Source: Rubripirellula tenax
GTDB taxonomy: Bacteria; Planctomycetota; Planctomycetia; Pirellulales; Pirellulaceae
Assembly: GCF_007860125.1 (NCBI RefSeq)
Contig: NZ_SJPW01000005.1
Span: 1 to 64,000 of the forward strand
Reading direction: 5' to 3'
Length of the DNA stretch: 64,000 nt
Below, piece by piece: positions 1 to 8,876 of this stretch (position 1 is its first letter; every line of letters starts with the position of its first letter). The translations under genes and the position numbers were made by a program. Below the pieces are notes generated by a model that saw only the letters and a list, made by a program, of their open reading frames with translations, had not been told where the DNA came from and did not search any database.

Positions 1-392
1 GCTCGCAAAACATGTAGAGAAGCCGGAAATCACTTCGCCCGCTACTCGGAATCCGAATCTTCGCGACTGAAACTCGTAAGCTCACCCCGAGGAAATCGCA
101 CTCGGAGTGATTTCCGGACAGACACTAGCTAGTCCCGCCAGGGTTCAGTTGAATGCAGATCGAAATGGACTGAACCCTGGCGGGATCAGCTACGACCGTT
201 GTTTGCAAATACGGAATCTGTTTCGGGACAGTTCCTTATTGCGTTCGTTGAGCGTTCGCTTCACACTACTAGCGGGACGGTGTGATCACCGGAGGAGTGT
301 CACACCAGGTTTCCAAGTTCTGTGAAAATTCTGTTGATCGTGCGATCAATGGGTGTTCTTGCAAAAACTCTCTCTCAGTGACGGATGACTCG
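1..392. other. Leader region upstream of the sigma factor gene
   Basis: No gene is supported here apart from the palindromic repeat at 133-194. The sigma factor frame is open from 282, so an N-terminally extended product starting there cannot be excluded. No convincing sigma-70 promoter could be picked by eye. Confidence 0.4.
133..194. repeat. Palindromic intergenic repeat upstream of the sigma factor gene
   Basis: A 17-bp perfect inverted repeat has arms at 133-149 and 169-185 (core ACTGAACCCTGGCGGGA). The right arm continues to 194 and is repeated as a 26-bp direct copy at 1056-1081 on the other side of the sigma factor gene. The size and palindromic form fit REP-like elements. No transposase is nearby. 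It could also form a transcript hairpin in the long leader of the sigma gene. Confidence 0.75.
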
Positions 393-998
393 ATGGCCGC
401 GAAGCCGGACTTGAAGGACTCGTCAACCTCGCATTCAATGCTGGACGGTATGAAGGCGGGCGACTCCGGGCAGTGGGATCGCTTCGCGCTCCTGTTCACA
501 CCGTTGATCTACCAGTGGTGCCGCAGAGCCGGGGTTGAACATCAAGATGCGGCGGATGTGACGCAGGAGGTTTTCCGGGCCGTGGCGAAGAACCTGGGCG
601 ATTTCCGTCGCAGCCGTGAAGAGGATTCTTTTCACGGTTGGCTGTGGGGCATTACTCGATTCAAAATCCTGGATCACTTTCGGGCTGCGGCCAAACGGCC
701 GATCGCAACAGGAGGATCGTCAGCCCTAGTCGAATGGAATCGGCTCGCCGAGAACGTGCCGGAAGTTCTCGAGTCGAAACAGGCCAAACACGACATTCGA
801 ACGATTTACCGACAAGCGGTTGAGCTCTTGAACACGGAGTTTGAACCATCCACGTGGCAAGCTTTCATTAAGGTTGCCGTCGACGGGCGACTTCCAAAAG
901 ACGTGGCCGACGAATTGGACATGACCATTGGGGCGATCTACAATGCGAAGTACAAAATCTTGCGCCGCCTGCGATCCGAGTTCCAAGAGTTCTTTTGA
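393..998 (+). CDS. ECF-type RNA polymerase sigma factor, planctomycete type
   Basis: The 201-residue product has the layout of small sigma-70 family factors. A region 2 segment carries DAADVTQEVFRAVAKNL followed by FHGWLWGITRFKILDHFR (sigma 2.2-2.4, core binding and -10 recognition). The C-terminal region 4 helix-turn-helix contains RLPKDVADELDMTIGAIYNAKYKILRRLR. It should direct RNA polymerase to a specific promoter set. The frame is open from 282; ATG 393 was chosen because homologous factors usually begin 20-30 residues before the AGD..W..F motif. In this phylum such factors are often encoded beside Ser/Thr kinases, as here with the convergent kinase at 1112-4123. No anti-sigma factor with a membrane helix is adjacent. 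The gene is bracketed by 26-bp direct repeats. Confidence 0.88.
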   Translation: MAAKPDLKDSSTSHSMLDGMKAGDSGQWDRFALLFTPLIYQWCRRAGVEHQDAADVTQEVFRAVAKNLGDFRRSREEDSFHGWLWGITRFKILDHFRAAAKRPIATGGSSALVEWNRLAENVPEVLESKQAKHDIRTIYRQAVELLNTEFEPSTWQAFIKVAVDGRLPKDVADELDMTIGAIYNAKYKILRRLRSEFQEFF

Positions 999-1055
999 AC
1001 GACGGACTGTCGTAGCTGGGCCGGCCACGGTTCAGACGATCATGACCAATATCCA

Positions 1056-1081
1056 ACTGAACCCTGGCGGGATCAGCTACG
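1056..1081 (+). repeat. 26-bp direct copy of the palindromic repeat
   Basis: This stretch is identical over 26 bp to 169-194 and lies between the stop of the sigma factor and the convergent end of the kinase gene. The two copies frame the sigma factor gene. It is a half-element, since no inverted partner lies beside it. Confidence 0.75.
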
Positions 1082-1111
1082 GGACTTATGCCCGATCGCT
1101 CTCAACTGCGA

Positions 1112-4100
1112 TCAATACGCAGCGTCAGCCGAAGACAGACGTTGCGGGCGACCGGCATAGATAGCCAAAGCGATGAGTAACGCGATCACGCACAACGAGA
1201 TTCCGGTCGTTTCGATGTACCAAGATGAAATGTCATTCGCCATCGGCCATTTCCGCATCAAACGAACAAAGTGCATCGTGACGGCTGCTAGCAGACCCAC
1301 TCGTAGGTACAGATAGGCCATGACACTCATTTCAATCGCCGTGACGACGAATGCCAACCAAGCCGGCTCGTACTGCGCGGCGACCATTGTTGACAAAACC
1401 GCGACGAAAATGGGCGCCGCCACAGCAGTGCGGCCAGTCAGAACTCGCAGCGCAATGAGAAAAAAGAGTTGGAAGAAGATACTGTAGACAATTGCCTGGG
1501 ATGCGGCGGTGGTAACCTCTCCGACGGCGATGCGAAGCCCATGTAACGGCGTCAGGTTGGTGACGTTGGGAAGTCCGAACGTCGCATCGCCCCACAGTGA
1601 TGGCAGATCGAAAATCAAGTGCTTGCTAATCGCGGCCAGTGCGCCGACCGTGCATCCGATCAACACATCGCGACCGACCAGGGAATCATTCCAGTTTCCG
1701 TGCAATAGACGACTCCAACTGACCAGTGAAGTGGGCCAGTGACGTCGTACCACGGGTTCAAAGGCGATATACGCGAGCCACATGACAACGTAAACCAAAC
1801 AGGCGCCGGCCAGCGCGGTGACCAGTGTATCCATTTCCAGCGCATCGACCGCATGGGTGCCACCAAGCAACCAAATCATGATCACGGTAAACGCACCGAA
1901 GCCAGCCAATCGAATCGCACCAAGGCGGTCAGCTCGTTTTGCGTACAAGTTTTTTCTGACCTGCCAAACGATTAGCCCCAACAGCACCGGAATCCAGGTA
2001 ATAATCAGAATCGCTAGCACCCGATTGCGACTTGCGAACCCATTCCATGGGATCACGGGCGAGGCATCGTCCCAGGGCATGACGATTCGAAAGTAAGTCA
2101 CGGTATCGTCCGCTCGTGCTGCATCGATGCGAACCATCTGCTCGATCCGAGCCGCGATCGGTGTGTCAGTGTTTGCGTTGTCGATGCTTGCTGCAGAATT
2201 CACGCGAGAAGATAGTTCGTCGTCGGTCTTCGGCAAGATCCAACTGCGGCGCTCGTTCGCAAATCCCAATGGAGTGAATTCAGGCGGGATCGGCTGCAGG
2301 CGGGAAATCTGCGACGGCGACAACCCAGCCAACTCCAATGGCTGATGCCACCAGGGGTTACCTTCAGCGTCTTCAAATTCCGTGTCTTCAACATCCGGTG
2401 CAGAAGAGTCTTGACTCGAAAAGAATTCCGTGGATGGAATCGCAGAATAGTATTTGAGATTTCCCTGTGCATCTAACCGCATGTGCATGCCATCGGGTGC
2501 AAGGATCGAAGGACGAACTTCGTCGACGACCAAGAAACCATCGCCTTTCCAATAGGGCAGCAGCGCGATCAAGGGCGTTGGACTTTCCCGATACCAGAAA
2601 TAAGAACTTTCGTAAGCACTGTAAGATCGATTTCCTGACTCGTGCTGGTCTGGTGCAGCCGCGTTGTTGCTGAACCATCGCATCGCTGGTCGATTGGCGA
2701 CGTATCGGTACACGTTGCTGGTCCCCGCGGGCCAACCAAGCAATTCTCGGTACTCGGAAGCATCATCGGCTAGTGAAGTCAATGAGCGATCAATGCCGAA
2801 TTGCTGAAACGTCGTGCTGAAATATGCCACTGCGATCAAGACGCTGATGCAGGCCGCCATGATCCAACCGATGCGATGTCGGTCGATCGTGCTGTTTCGT
2901 GATCGCACTTCGGCGATCATATTGGGCGAGGCCATCTCACCAGATCGAAAGGCGTCAGACAACGATAAGCGTCCCGGCAGCGTTTCCGCGAAAGCGGCAA
3001 CACTGGACGGTCGGTCTTCGGGTTTGCGGCGTAGACAAGTCGCGATTGCGGTAACGATCGCGGGCGAGATGTCATTGCGTTTTAGGATTGCCTGTTCGGC
3101 TTCGTCTCGCTGGTGCATCCTCCCAATTTCGTCTCGTGAGGTGCCGTTATGCGCGGGCTTGCCCGTCAGCACTTCGAACAGAATCAGTCCTAGCGAGAAC
3201 AGGTCCGACTGGACGCTCGTTTCGTTGCGTGCCATTTGCTCCGGTGCCATATAGTTAGGCGAACCCGTCAAGCCTTCATTTGGGTCGATCAGGTTTTTCT
3301 CGCGAGCAAGTCCAAAGTCGGCGATACGCGCTCGTCCACGCTCATCAATCATGACGTTCGCGGATTTCAAGTCACGATGTAAAACTCCGACTTGGTGAGC
3401 GGCATGGAGTCCGTCGCAAATCTGATGAGCCAGTTCCAATGCTTTCGGCTCCGGAAGCGGTCCGACTCTGCGAAGCAACGATTTCAGATCTTCGCCCTCG
3501 ATGTATTCCATCGACAAACAATGCTGGCCGTCAACTTCCACTAGGTCGTGTACACGACAAATGTGTGGATTGGTCAGACGCTGGGACAGACGCACCTCTT
3601 TGTACAGGTACTCCAAATGTCGTTGGTTGCCCGCTCGTTCGACGGGCAAAAACTTTAAGGCGACCGTGTGCCCCAGGCGTATGTCTTCAGCCCGATAGAC
3701 TTCACCCATGCCGCCGCGGCCGAGCATAGAAACAATCCGATAACGATCAGCGAGCAATTGACCTGGCATGAACCTCGCACCGGCTCCAGATCGATTGCCG
3801 CTACCACTTAGCGGCTTTACAGGCCGCGAATCGGCCGTGACGGTCGGTGCATTTCCCGCGGGTTTGTGCCGATTGTCGTCATCAAGATCGCTGGTTACAT
3901 CCAATTGGGATCGAGTGAACTCCTCTCCTCCCACAGAGAAACTGGCGTTGAGGTCGTCTTGGATGGTTTCCAGCCGAGTTCGTAGAAACACCGACTCATC
4001 GCCCGTCCATCCCTCTAAAAATGACTCGATTGGCGGTCTTTCACCATTTCGCAATTGCCGCTGAAAGTCGTCGCAGAGCTTTTGGATTTTGCGCTGAACC

Positions 4101-4123
4101 TGTGAAGGAAAATCTGATTGCAT
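1112..4123 (-). CDS. Membrane Ser/Thr protein kinase with C-terminal CPBP-like membrane domain
   Basis: The 1003-residue protein has a short N-terminal region (1-110) and a complete Hanks-type kinase domain (about 127-385). The kinase has the glycine loop GRGGMGEVY, the ATP lysine in VALKFLP (K157), the catalytic HRDLKSANV (D251) and DFG (269-271). A membrane helix follows at about 417-437, then a roughly 250-residue extracytoplasmic part. A C-terminal multi-helix membrane region (about 690-985) resembles CPBP intramembrane proteases in its GLLAAVTMHF segment, but the EExxxR catalytic motif of that family is not present. The kinase is therefore predicted active and the membrane domain is probably not a protease. 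It converges on the sigma factor and diverges from the zinc-finger gene at 4404. Substrates cannot be read from the sequence. Confidence 0.88.
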   Translation of the reverse strand: MQSDFPSQVQRKIQKLCDDFQRQLRNGERPPIESFLEGWTGDESVFLRTRLETIQDDLNASFSVGGEEFTRSQLDVTSDLDDDNRHKPAGNAPTVTADSRPVKPLSGSGNRSGAGARFMPGQLLADRYRIVSMLGRGGMGEVYRAEDIRLGHTVALKFLPVERAGNQRHLEYLYKEVRLSQRLTNPHICRVHDLVEVDGQHCLSMEYIEGEDLKSLLRRVGPLPEPKALELAHQICDGLHAAHQVGVLHRDLKSANVMIDERGRARIADFGLAREKNLIDPNEGLTGSPNYMAPEQMARNETSVQSDLFSLGLILFEVLTGKPAHNGTSRDEIGRMHQRDEAEQAILKRNDISPAIVTAIATCLRRKPEDRPSSVAAFAETLPGRLSLSDAFRSGEMASPNMIAEVRSRNSTIDRHRIGWIMAACISVLIAVAYFSTTFQQFGIDRSLTSLADDASEYRELLGWPAGTSNVYRYVANRPAMRWFSNNAAAPDQHESGNRSYSAYESSYFWYRESPTPLIALLPYWKGDGFLVVDEVRPSILAPDGMHMRLDAQGNLKYYSAIPSTEFFSSQDSSAPDVEDTEFEDAEGNPWWHQPLELAGLSPSQISRLQPIPPEFTPLGFANERRSWILPKTDDELSSRVNSAASIDNANTDTPIAARIEQMVRIDAARADDTVTYFRIVMPWDDASPVIPWNGFASRNRVLAILIITWIPVLLGLIVWQVRKNLYAKRADRLGAIRLAGFGAFTVIMIWLLGGTHAVDALEMDTLVTALAGACLVYVVMWLAYIAFEPVVRRHWPTSLVSWSRLLHGNWNDSLVGRDVLIGCTVGALAAISKHLIFDLPSLWGDATFGLPNVTNLTPLHGLRIAVGEVTTAASQAIVYSIFFQLFFLIALRVLTGRTAVAAPIFVAVLSTMVAAQYEPAWLAFVVTAIEMSVMAYLYLRVGLLAAVTMHFVRLMRKWPMANDISSWYIETTGISLCVIALLIALAIYAGRPQRLSSADAAY

Positions 4124-4403
4124 GGCCGAGGTCAGGGTGTAAGCGAAACGTCGAAACGAAGTAGCGACATCGGGCGACGCTTCAACTGGAGAGCCAACCT
4201 ATCCAAAGCTAGCTTTGAAAACAATCGTCAAGAAGGGGCCGACAAGCACTGGATTCCGCTATCGTTTTGTCCCTTTTCGCGTGAGTTCGCGAAAAATGCT
4301 GTGAGACTCACGCGATGAAGGGAGATAGAAAGAAGTGCGTGCAGCTTGACTGTGGTCGCCGAGTCCCTTCCATGTCGTCTCTAGCCCCTTGTGATCTAAA
4401 CTC

Positions 4404-4691
4404 ATGTCCGAGCACATCTGTCACCCTACAAAGGCCGATTTGCAAGGTTTATGGGATGGCCGTATCAATCGCGAACAAGCGGACCTCATTTCCCGGCACC
4501 TGGACGAATGCGAAGCATGTCTCGCCTGTATTGAACTGATTTCACTCACATCAGACCCTCTGATCGCCAAATTGATCGGATCTAATAATCGCTTTCGGTT
4601 TTCAAATGAACTGTCACTCGCTCAGGCTCGCACCACACTCCGTCGTCGCGCCCACGATATGTCCAGCGGCGAAACTAGAAATGACCACTAG
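4404..4691 (+). CDS. Small zinc-finger-like (zf-HC2/anti-sigma type) protein
   Basis: The 95-residue protein has an N-terminal half like the zf-HC2 module found in anti-sigma factors and at the start of many planctomycete kinases: a short helix, then HLDECEACLACIE with the H-x3-C-x2-C zinc-binding pattern. The C-terminal half has no recognisable domain and no membrane helix. It lies between the divergent kinase at 1112-4123, which lacks such a module, and a DUF1559 gene. It may be a stand-alone regulator of the sigma factor or kinase, or the remnant of a longer kinase N-terminus. Function is inferred only from the zinc-finger pattern and context. Confidence 0.6.
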   Translation: MSEHICHPTKADLQGLWDGRINREQADLISRHLDECEACLACIELISLTSDPLIAKLIGSNNRFRFSNELSLAQARTTLRRRAHDMSSGETRNDH

Positions 4692-4819
4692 ATATTTGCA
4701 GCGTTTAAGTAGAAAATCTATCTTGGCGAGCGCTAACGGCTTTATTGCGGGGGTGAGTCAAGGGAGGCTTTGGATCGCTAAGAGCATCTAACATTTCAGT
4801 TTCAATTTCCGCTGCTTCG

Positions 4820-5938
4820 ATGAGCCCATCTGTGACAAACAAGTCAGATCAGCCCCTGCGCCGTGTCAACCGAGGGTTCACTCTTATAGAGCTATTGGTT
4901 GTGATCGCCATCATTGGCGTGCTGGTTGGATTGTTGTTGCCAGCCGTTCAAGCTGCTCGTGAAGCGGCACGCCGAATGAGTTGCCAGAACAATATAAAAC
5001 AGTGTGGGCTGGCTCTCCACAACTTCCACGGTGCATTTTCTGAGTTCCCAGGTTACTGGGAATACGGTTTCTCGGGTGCCCCGGGGCCGACAACGAAGTT
5101 GAAGCTACAAAGCTGGGTGATTTCCACCGCACCGTATCTGGAGCAAACCGGATTGTTTGAGGCATACGACAAAACAACTTTCTTTGCTGACACGGTCAAT
5201 CAACCCGTGGTCAGTTCGCCGATTCCTTCTATGGTTTGCCCGTCGGCAGCGCGAAGCAACCCGACCATCACCAAGGCTTTTGATCCGGCTAATGGTTACA
5301 ACGTGGATCAACTTGCCCTGGCTGGATTACCAATCAATCCAGCAGCGTTTGTCCGCACCAATACCGTGCTCGGAGTCTCAGACTATTCGATCTGCAACGC
5401 AGTGGCAGGCAATTTGCTTATCAGCGCGGGATTGGATCGCAACGGCAATGGCACGATCGAGACGACGGATGATCCTCGAATCAAACCCGATTTTGAAGGC
5501 AGGCCCGTGGTGATGGGAATGTGGCCCAATCCCACTGTCGACTTTGCGACTCTGACAAGATGGGCAACCGGCCAGATCTCCGATACCGGGCTTCTGTCAA
5601 ATCGTTCGAGAATGCGAGATCTGCTGGACGGATTGAGCAACACGATCATGTTGGTAGAGTGCGGTGGTCGTCCTGACAAGTTTTTGTTGGGCCGGCTTGA
5701 TCCCAGCGGCACGGACGTCGAATCGGCGGGTTGGTCAGATCCGACCAACCAATTTTACGCGGATAACGAACGAGCGATCAACTACACCAATGATGATGAG
5801 ATCTATTCGTTCCACGGTGGTGGTGCCAATTTCTTGTTGGCCGATGGATCAGTCCGATTTCTCACCGAGAGTATTTCTGCGAAGGTGTTGGTTGACTTGA
5901 TCTCACATCAGGGCCGCGAAGTGATTGAAGAGTTTTAG
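4820..5938 (+). CDS. DUF1559 protein with prepilin-type N-terminus
   Basis: The 372-residue protein opens with a short basic leader and the type IV pilin-like motif [21 protein letters not shown], which a prepilin peptidase would cut after the glycine. Immediately after comes the DUF1559 signature [18 protein letters not shown] and [13 protein letters not shown] helix. The C-terminus carries the family's [18 protein letters not shown] motif. Such proteins are strongly expanded in planctomycetes; they are thought to be surface pseudopilins but have no established role. ATG 4820 places the cleavage site about 18 residues in, as expected. A second member of the family is at 28589-29677. Confidence 0.9.
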   Translation: MSPSVTNKSDQPLRRVNRGFTLIELLVVIAIIGVLVGLLLPAVQAAREAARRMSCQNNIKQCGLALHNFHGAFSEFPGYWEYGFSGAPGPTTKLKLQSWVISTAPYLEQTGLFEAYDKTTFFADTVNQPVVSSPIPSMVCPSAARSNPTITKAFDPANGYNVDQLALAGLPINPAAFVRTNTVLGVSDYSICNAVAGNLLISAGLDRNGNGTIETTDDPRIKPDFEGRPVVMGMWPNPTVDFATLTRWATGQISDTGLLSNRSRMRDLLDGLSNTIMLVECGGRPDKFLLGRLDPSGTDVESAGWSDPTNQFYADNERAINYTNDDEIYSFHGGGANFLLADGSVRFLTESISAKVLVDLISHQGREVIEEF

Positions 5939-5974
5939 GGAATTCTCATTTTTCTCGTTTGGCCGCAGGAGCTG

Positions 5975-6557
5975 ATGCATGAGAAAATCGACCACTCGGC
6001 GTTCACCGTGTGGGATCGGAAGGCAGGCACGCCGCTACGGCAAATTGATGCTGCGCAGACCGGGAGCATCACCGCCCTAGCACCTAGCCCCGACGCACCG
6101 GCCATTCCGTATCCGACAGTCGCCAAGATGTAGCCGTTCGTGAAGGACGCCGCTGTGCGAAGACCTGCCCGGAGTCGTCGAAGGCGAACAGGTGAAGGAT
6201 GCCGAGCCGCATACATTGGAAGTGACCGTGCGCCTCGACGGCGAAAACGCGACCATCACCACCAATCTCGTCGGCCAGCCGCTTTACGAATGGACAGGCT
6301 CCATCGCCGCGCTCAGCCAGAGTAAAGTCTGGTACAAGGCGCAGCCCGGTGTCCTGGCCATACGCACCAAGCTCGGCGGCTGGGTGGTGTCGGAAGTTAA
6401 GGTGAAAAAGTTAGACGCGGCGCTCGAAGCAGGCGAGAAGCCTGACGCATTGGGTGAATATTGGGCTTCGACAAACCATGTACTCCGGGGGATGATGCAG
6501 CCTCACACGGTTACCAACGGTTCGAGCAAAATCCAAAACGCTCTTCCGTTTTTTTAA
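5975..6557 (+). pseudogene. Decayed C-terminal fragment of a WD40/concanavalin-like protein
   Basis: Two frames carry protein-like remnants. From 5975, FTVWDRKAGTPLRQIDAA followed by SITALAPSPDAP reads like a WD40 blade and ends at a TAG at 6131. A shift to another frame gives VSDSRQDVAVRE, then from about 6159 DLPGVVEGEQVKDAEPHTL and TVRLDGENATITTNLVGQ. That second part resembles the C-terminal beta-sandwich tail of planctomycete kinase or sulfatase-type proteins and runs to the stop at 6557. The break and the lack of a start fit a degraded gene. The missing upstream part is not present before 5938, where the DUF1559 gene ends. Confidence 0.55.
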
Positions 6558-6660
6558 GAAAAAAAACGACTCCCGGTCGTTTGACTCTGGGGGCTTTCTG
6601 GGATAATCGGGCCGTTTCGGAACTGCACGTGAAGCGAATCGACTCGTTCAAAAGTACGCA

Positions 6661-8163
6661 ATGAACCATAATTCACCGGACGCGAGTCGTGACGACACAA
6701 ACCACGTTCGCTCAAACTCATTACCGGACAGTGAAGTTCTGATCGATCAGATCGCTGAGGAGTTTCTATTAGCGACGCGTGAGGGGAAGATCACGGGAAT
6801 TGATGCATTTGTCGGTTCGCATCCCCAAGTGATCAAGACCCCAGCCATTGACGGGCCGCTTCGGCGGATGCTGGAAACCCTGTGTGTGCTGCATAGTCTC
6901 GGTGCTGAATCGTTCGTTGATGAAAAGCGGTTCGAGCCGCCGTCACTGCCCGAAGCCGGTTGGCCCGAGATCGAAGACTACGAATTGATTCGCGTCGCCG
7001 GACGTGGCGGGATGGGGGTCGTGTATGAAGCGGTTCAAGTGCCACTGTCGCGAAAAGTGGCGCTCAAAGTCTTGCCAAGTCACGCGGCAACCAATCCCGG
7101 CGCGGTAGCACGGTTCCAGCAGGAAGCTCGTTCAGCGGCCGGGCTTCACCACACCAACATCGTTCCGGTGTTCGAGGTCGGCGATGACGGCAAGCATTGT
7201 TACTATGCGATGCAATTCATCGGAGGCTATTCGCTTGACGCGGTGATCCGCCAATTGCGCGAGATCCGCGACAAAGATAGGGCCCAATCACGTCTCGGTT
7301 TACCGAATGAAGTCCGTCAAGGTGAGCCGAAGGCGCTGGCAGCAGACAAAGAACGATCCGCGGTCACGGTAGCCGCGACGAACACCAAAAATGCTGCCGC
7401 CGATTCGCGACTCATGACATCGTGCATTGCCTCGGTGTTGGAACTGCCGCAAACGCAACCGATCCTTGGCAGCGACGACACGGTCCCGATTGCCAAAGGA
7501 AGTTCGACATTGACGGTGTCGGGGCAGTCCAAACCGTTCTTTCGCAACGTCGCGCGAATCGGACAGCAAGTTGCCGATGGACTCCAGCATGCTCACGAAC
7601 GTGGCATTGTGCATCGCGATGTCAAACCGTCCAACATCCTCTTGGATCCGCAAGGAGTCGCGTGGATCACGGACTTTGGACTTGCGAAAACAGATGACAT
7701 CGACTTCACCCGTGATGGTGACGTCGTTGGGACGCTGCGGTACATGTCACCGGAACGTTTTACGGGATCCTGTGATGCCAGCAGCGATGTCTACTCGTTG
7801 GGCGTGACGCTGTACGAGATGCTGGCGTTACAAACGCCATTTGCCGCGTACGATCGTGTCAGTTTGATCGCCGCGATCCGCGACAAGCAACCGGCTCCGC
7901 TGCGATCGTTGAATCATCGCGTACCGCATGACCTGCAAACCATTGTCGACAAAGCGATGGAAAAGGATCCTCGCCGGCGCTATCGCACGGCCGCGGCAAT
8001 GGCCGACGACTTGGAACGGTTCTTGGACGGTCGCCCTATCCGCGCTCGCCGCGTCGGATCGGTCGAGCGGTTGTGGCTGTGGTCAAGGAGTAACGTCGGG
8101 CTGGCATCGTCGATCGCCACGATCGCGGCTGTCCTGGTCGTGGCCAGCGTGGTCAGCACGTAG
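6661..8163 (+). CDS. Ser/Thr protein kinase, truncated after the membrane helix
   Basis: The 500-residue protein has a kinase domain at about 106-460: glycine loop GRGGMGVVYEA, VALKVLP lysine (K136), HRDVKPSNILL (D320), DFG (338-340) and GTLRYMSPE. An unusual insert of about 90 residues (200-292), rich in charged and small residues, lies between the lobes. A membrane helix (about 478-499) ends the protein at a TAG. In this kinase family the helix is normally followed by a large extracytoplasmic WD40 or similar sensor. The bases after the stop still encode a recognisable NESEKEATRHAA continuation and a WD40 blade (see 8164-8619). All catalytic motifs are kept, so the kinase could work without its sensor. 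Confidence 0.85.
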   Translation: MNHNSPDASRDDTNHVRSNSLPDSEVLIDQIAEEFLLATREGKITGIDAFVGSHPQVIKTPAIDGPLRRMLETLCVLHSLGAESFVDEKRFEPPSLPEAGWPEIEDYELIRVAGRGGMGVVYEAVQVPLSRKVALKVLPSHAATNPGAVARFQQEARSAAGLHHTNIVPVFEVGDDGKHCYYAMQFIGGYSLDAVIRQLREIRDKDRAQSRLGLPNEVRQGEPKALAADKERSAVTVAATNTKNAAADSRLMTSCIASVLELPQTQPILGSDDTVPIAKGSSTLTVSGQSKPFFRNVARIGQQVADGLQHAHERGIVHRDVKPSNILLDPQGVAWITDFGLAKTDDIDFTRDGDVVGTLRYMSPERFTGSCDASSDVYSLGVTLYEMLALQTPFAAYDRVSLIAAIRDKQPAPLRSLNHRVPHDLQTIVDKAMEKDPRRRYRTAAAMADDLERFLDGRPIRARRVGSVERLWLWSRSNVGLASSIATIAAVLVVASVVST

Positions 8164-8619
8164 CAGGCAGTTCGTTAGAATGAATCAGAGAAGGAAGCCA
8201 CCCGACATGCCGCTCGGGCTGGTTGTCGTGATACGGCGACAACGAGCTGATCATTCTGAGCGCTAGTTCTGGAAAGAAAACACGATCATTGCACTTCATG
8301 GGCGATGAGGTGCGACGGCTCAGTCCCAGCGGAGCTGTCGTTGCAACCAACAATGCGAACCGCATCCGTCTGGCGGTGACGCGAGCGGAATGGTTCGGAT
8401 TCATAGTGCAACCGATGGCGACGAGATGCTGGCCCTTTACGGTCTGTCGCAGATGTGGACTTCTGTCCCAATGGGACACTCATCGCCGCAATTGGCAGGG
8501 ATGGGCTTGTCAAAATTTGGGATCGCAAGATTTCGAACCGCGCGGCAATGTCATTCCCGCCATCGAATTTGAATCATCCGTCGCCCGCACCGAAATCCGA
8601 GGCCAAGAAGCCGCGATAA
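8164..8619 (+). pseudogene. Decayed WD40 C-terminus of the preceding kinase
   Basis: Directly after the kinase stop, the same frame reads QAVR, a second stop, then NESEKEATRHAARAG, which matches the segment that usually links the membrane helix to the WD40 part in planctomycete kinases. Further on, after frame loss, 8452-8543 encodes a WD40-type blade: DVDFCPNGTLIAAIGRDG followed by LVKIWDRKISNR. This frame ends at 8619. Several stops and frame changes separate the pieces and most of the propeller is missing. The simplest reading is that the kinase once continued through this stretch. Confidence 0.6.
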
Positions 8620-8791
8620 TCCAGCTGCCGCCGCATAATTTCCACTACAGCCGCTAAATGCTTCGAGGGGGGGCATGGGGAAGTGAAAAGCCTGGCGAGA
8701 TTTGCTCCCTCGTAATGGAAACAAACTCGCATCCCCGGATGAGTGCCGGCCAGCATTGATCACCACAAATCGTCCACTCGGAAGATGACGA

Positions 8792-8876
8792 TGCGGCCGA
8801 GAGGACTCGAACCTCCACGGGATTAACTCCCACAAGGCCCTCAACCTTGCGCGTCTGCCAGTTTCGCCACGGCCGC
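8792..8876 (-). tRNA. tRNA-Leu (anticodon GAG)
   Basis: The reverse strand folds as an 85-nt class II tRNA. The acceptor stem is GCGGCCG with CGGCCGC and discriminator A. The D arm is GCG-AAACTGGCAGA-CGC. The anticodon stem CAAGG/CCTTG encloses loop TTGAGGG, giving anticodon GAG. The variable arm is long (GGGA/TCCC stem) and the T loop is TTCGAGT. CCA is not encoded. All stems pair well. Confidence 0.95.

Noticed and set aside
2260-2365. Stretches resembling the CTGAACCCTGGCGGGATCAGC repeat inside the first kinase gene.
   Set aside because: They match only loosely and lie in well-conserved coding sequence, so the similarity is likely chance.
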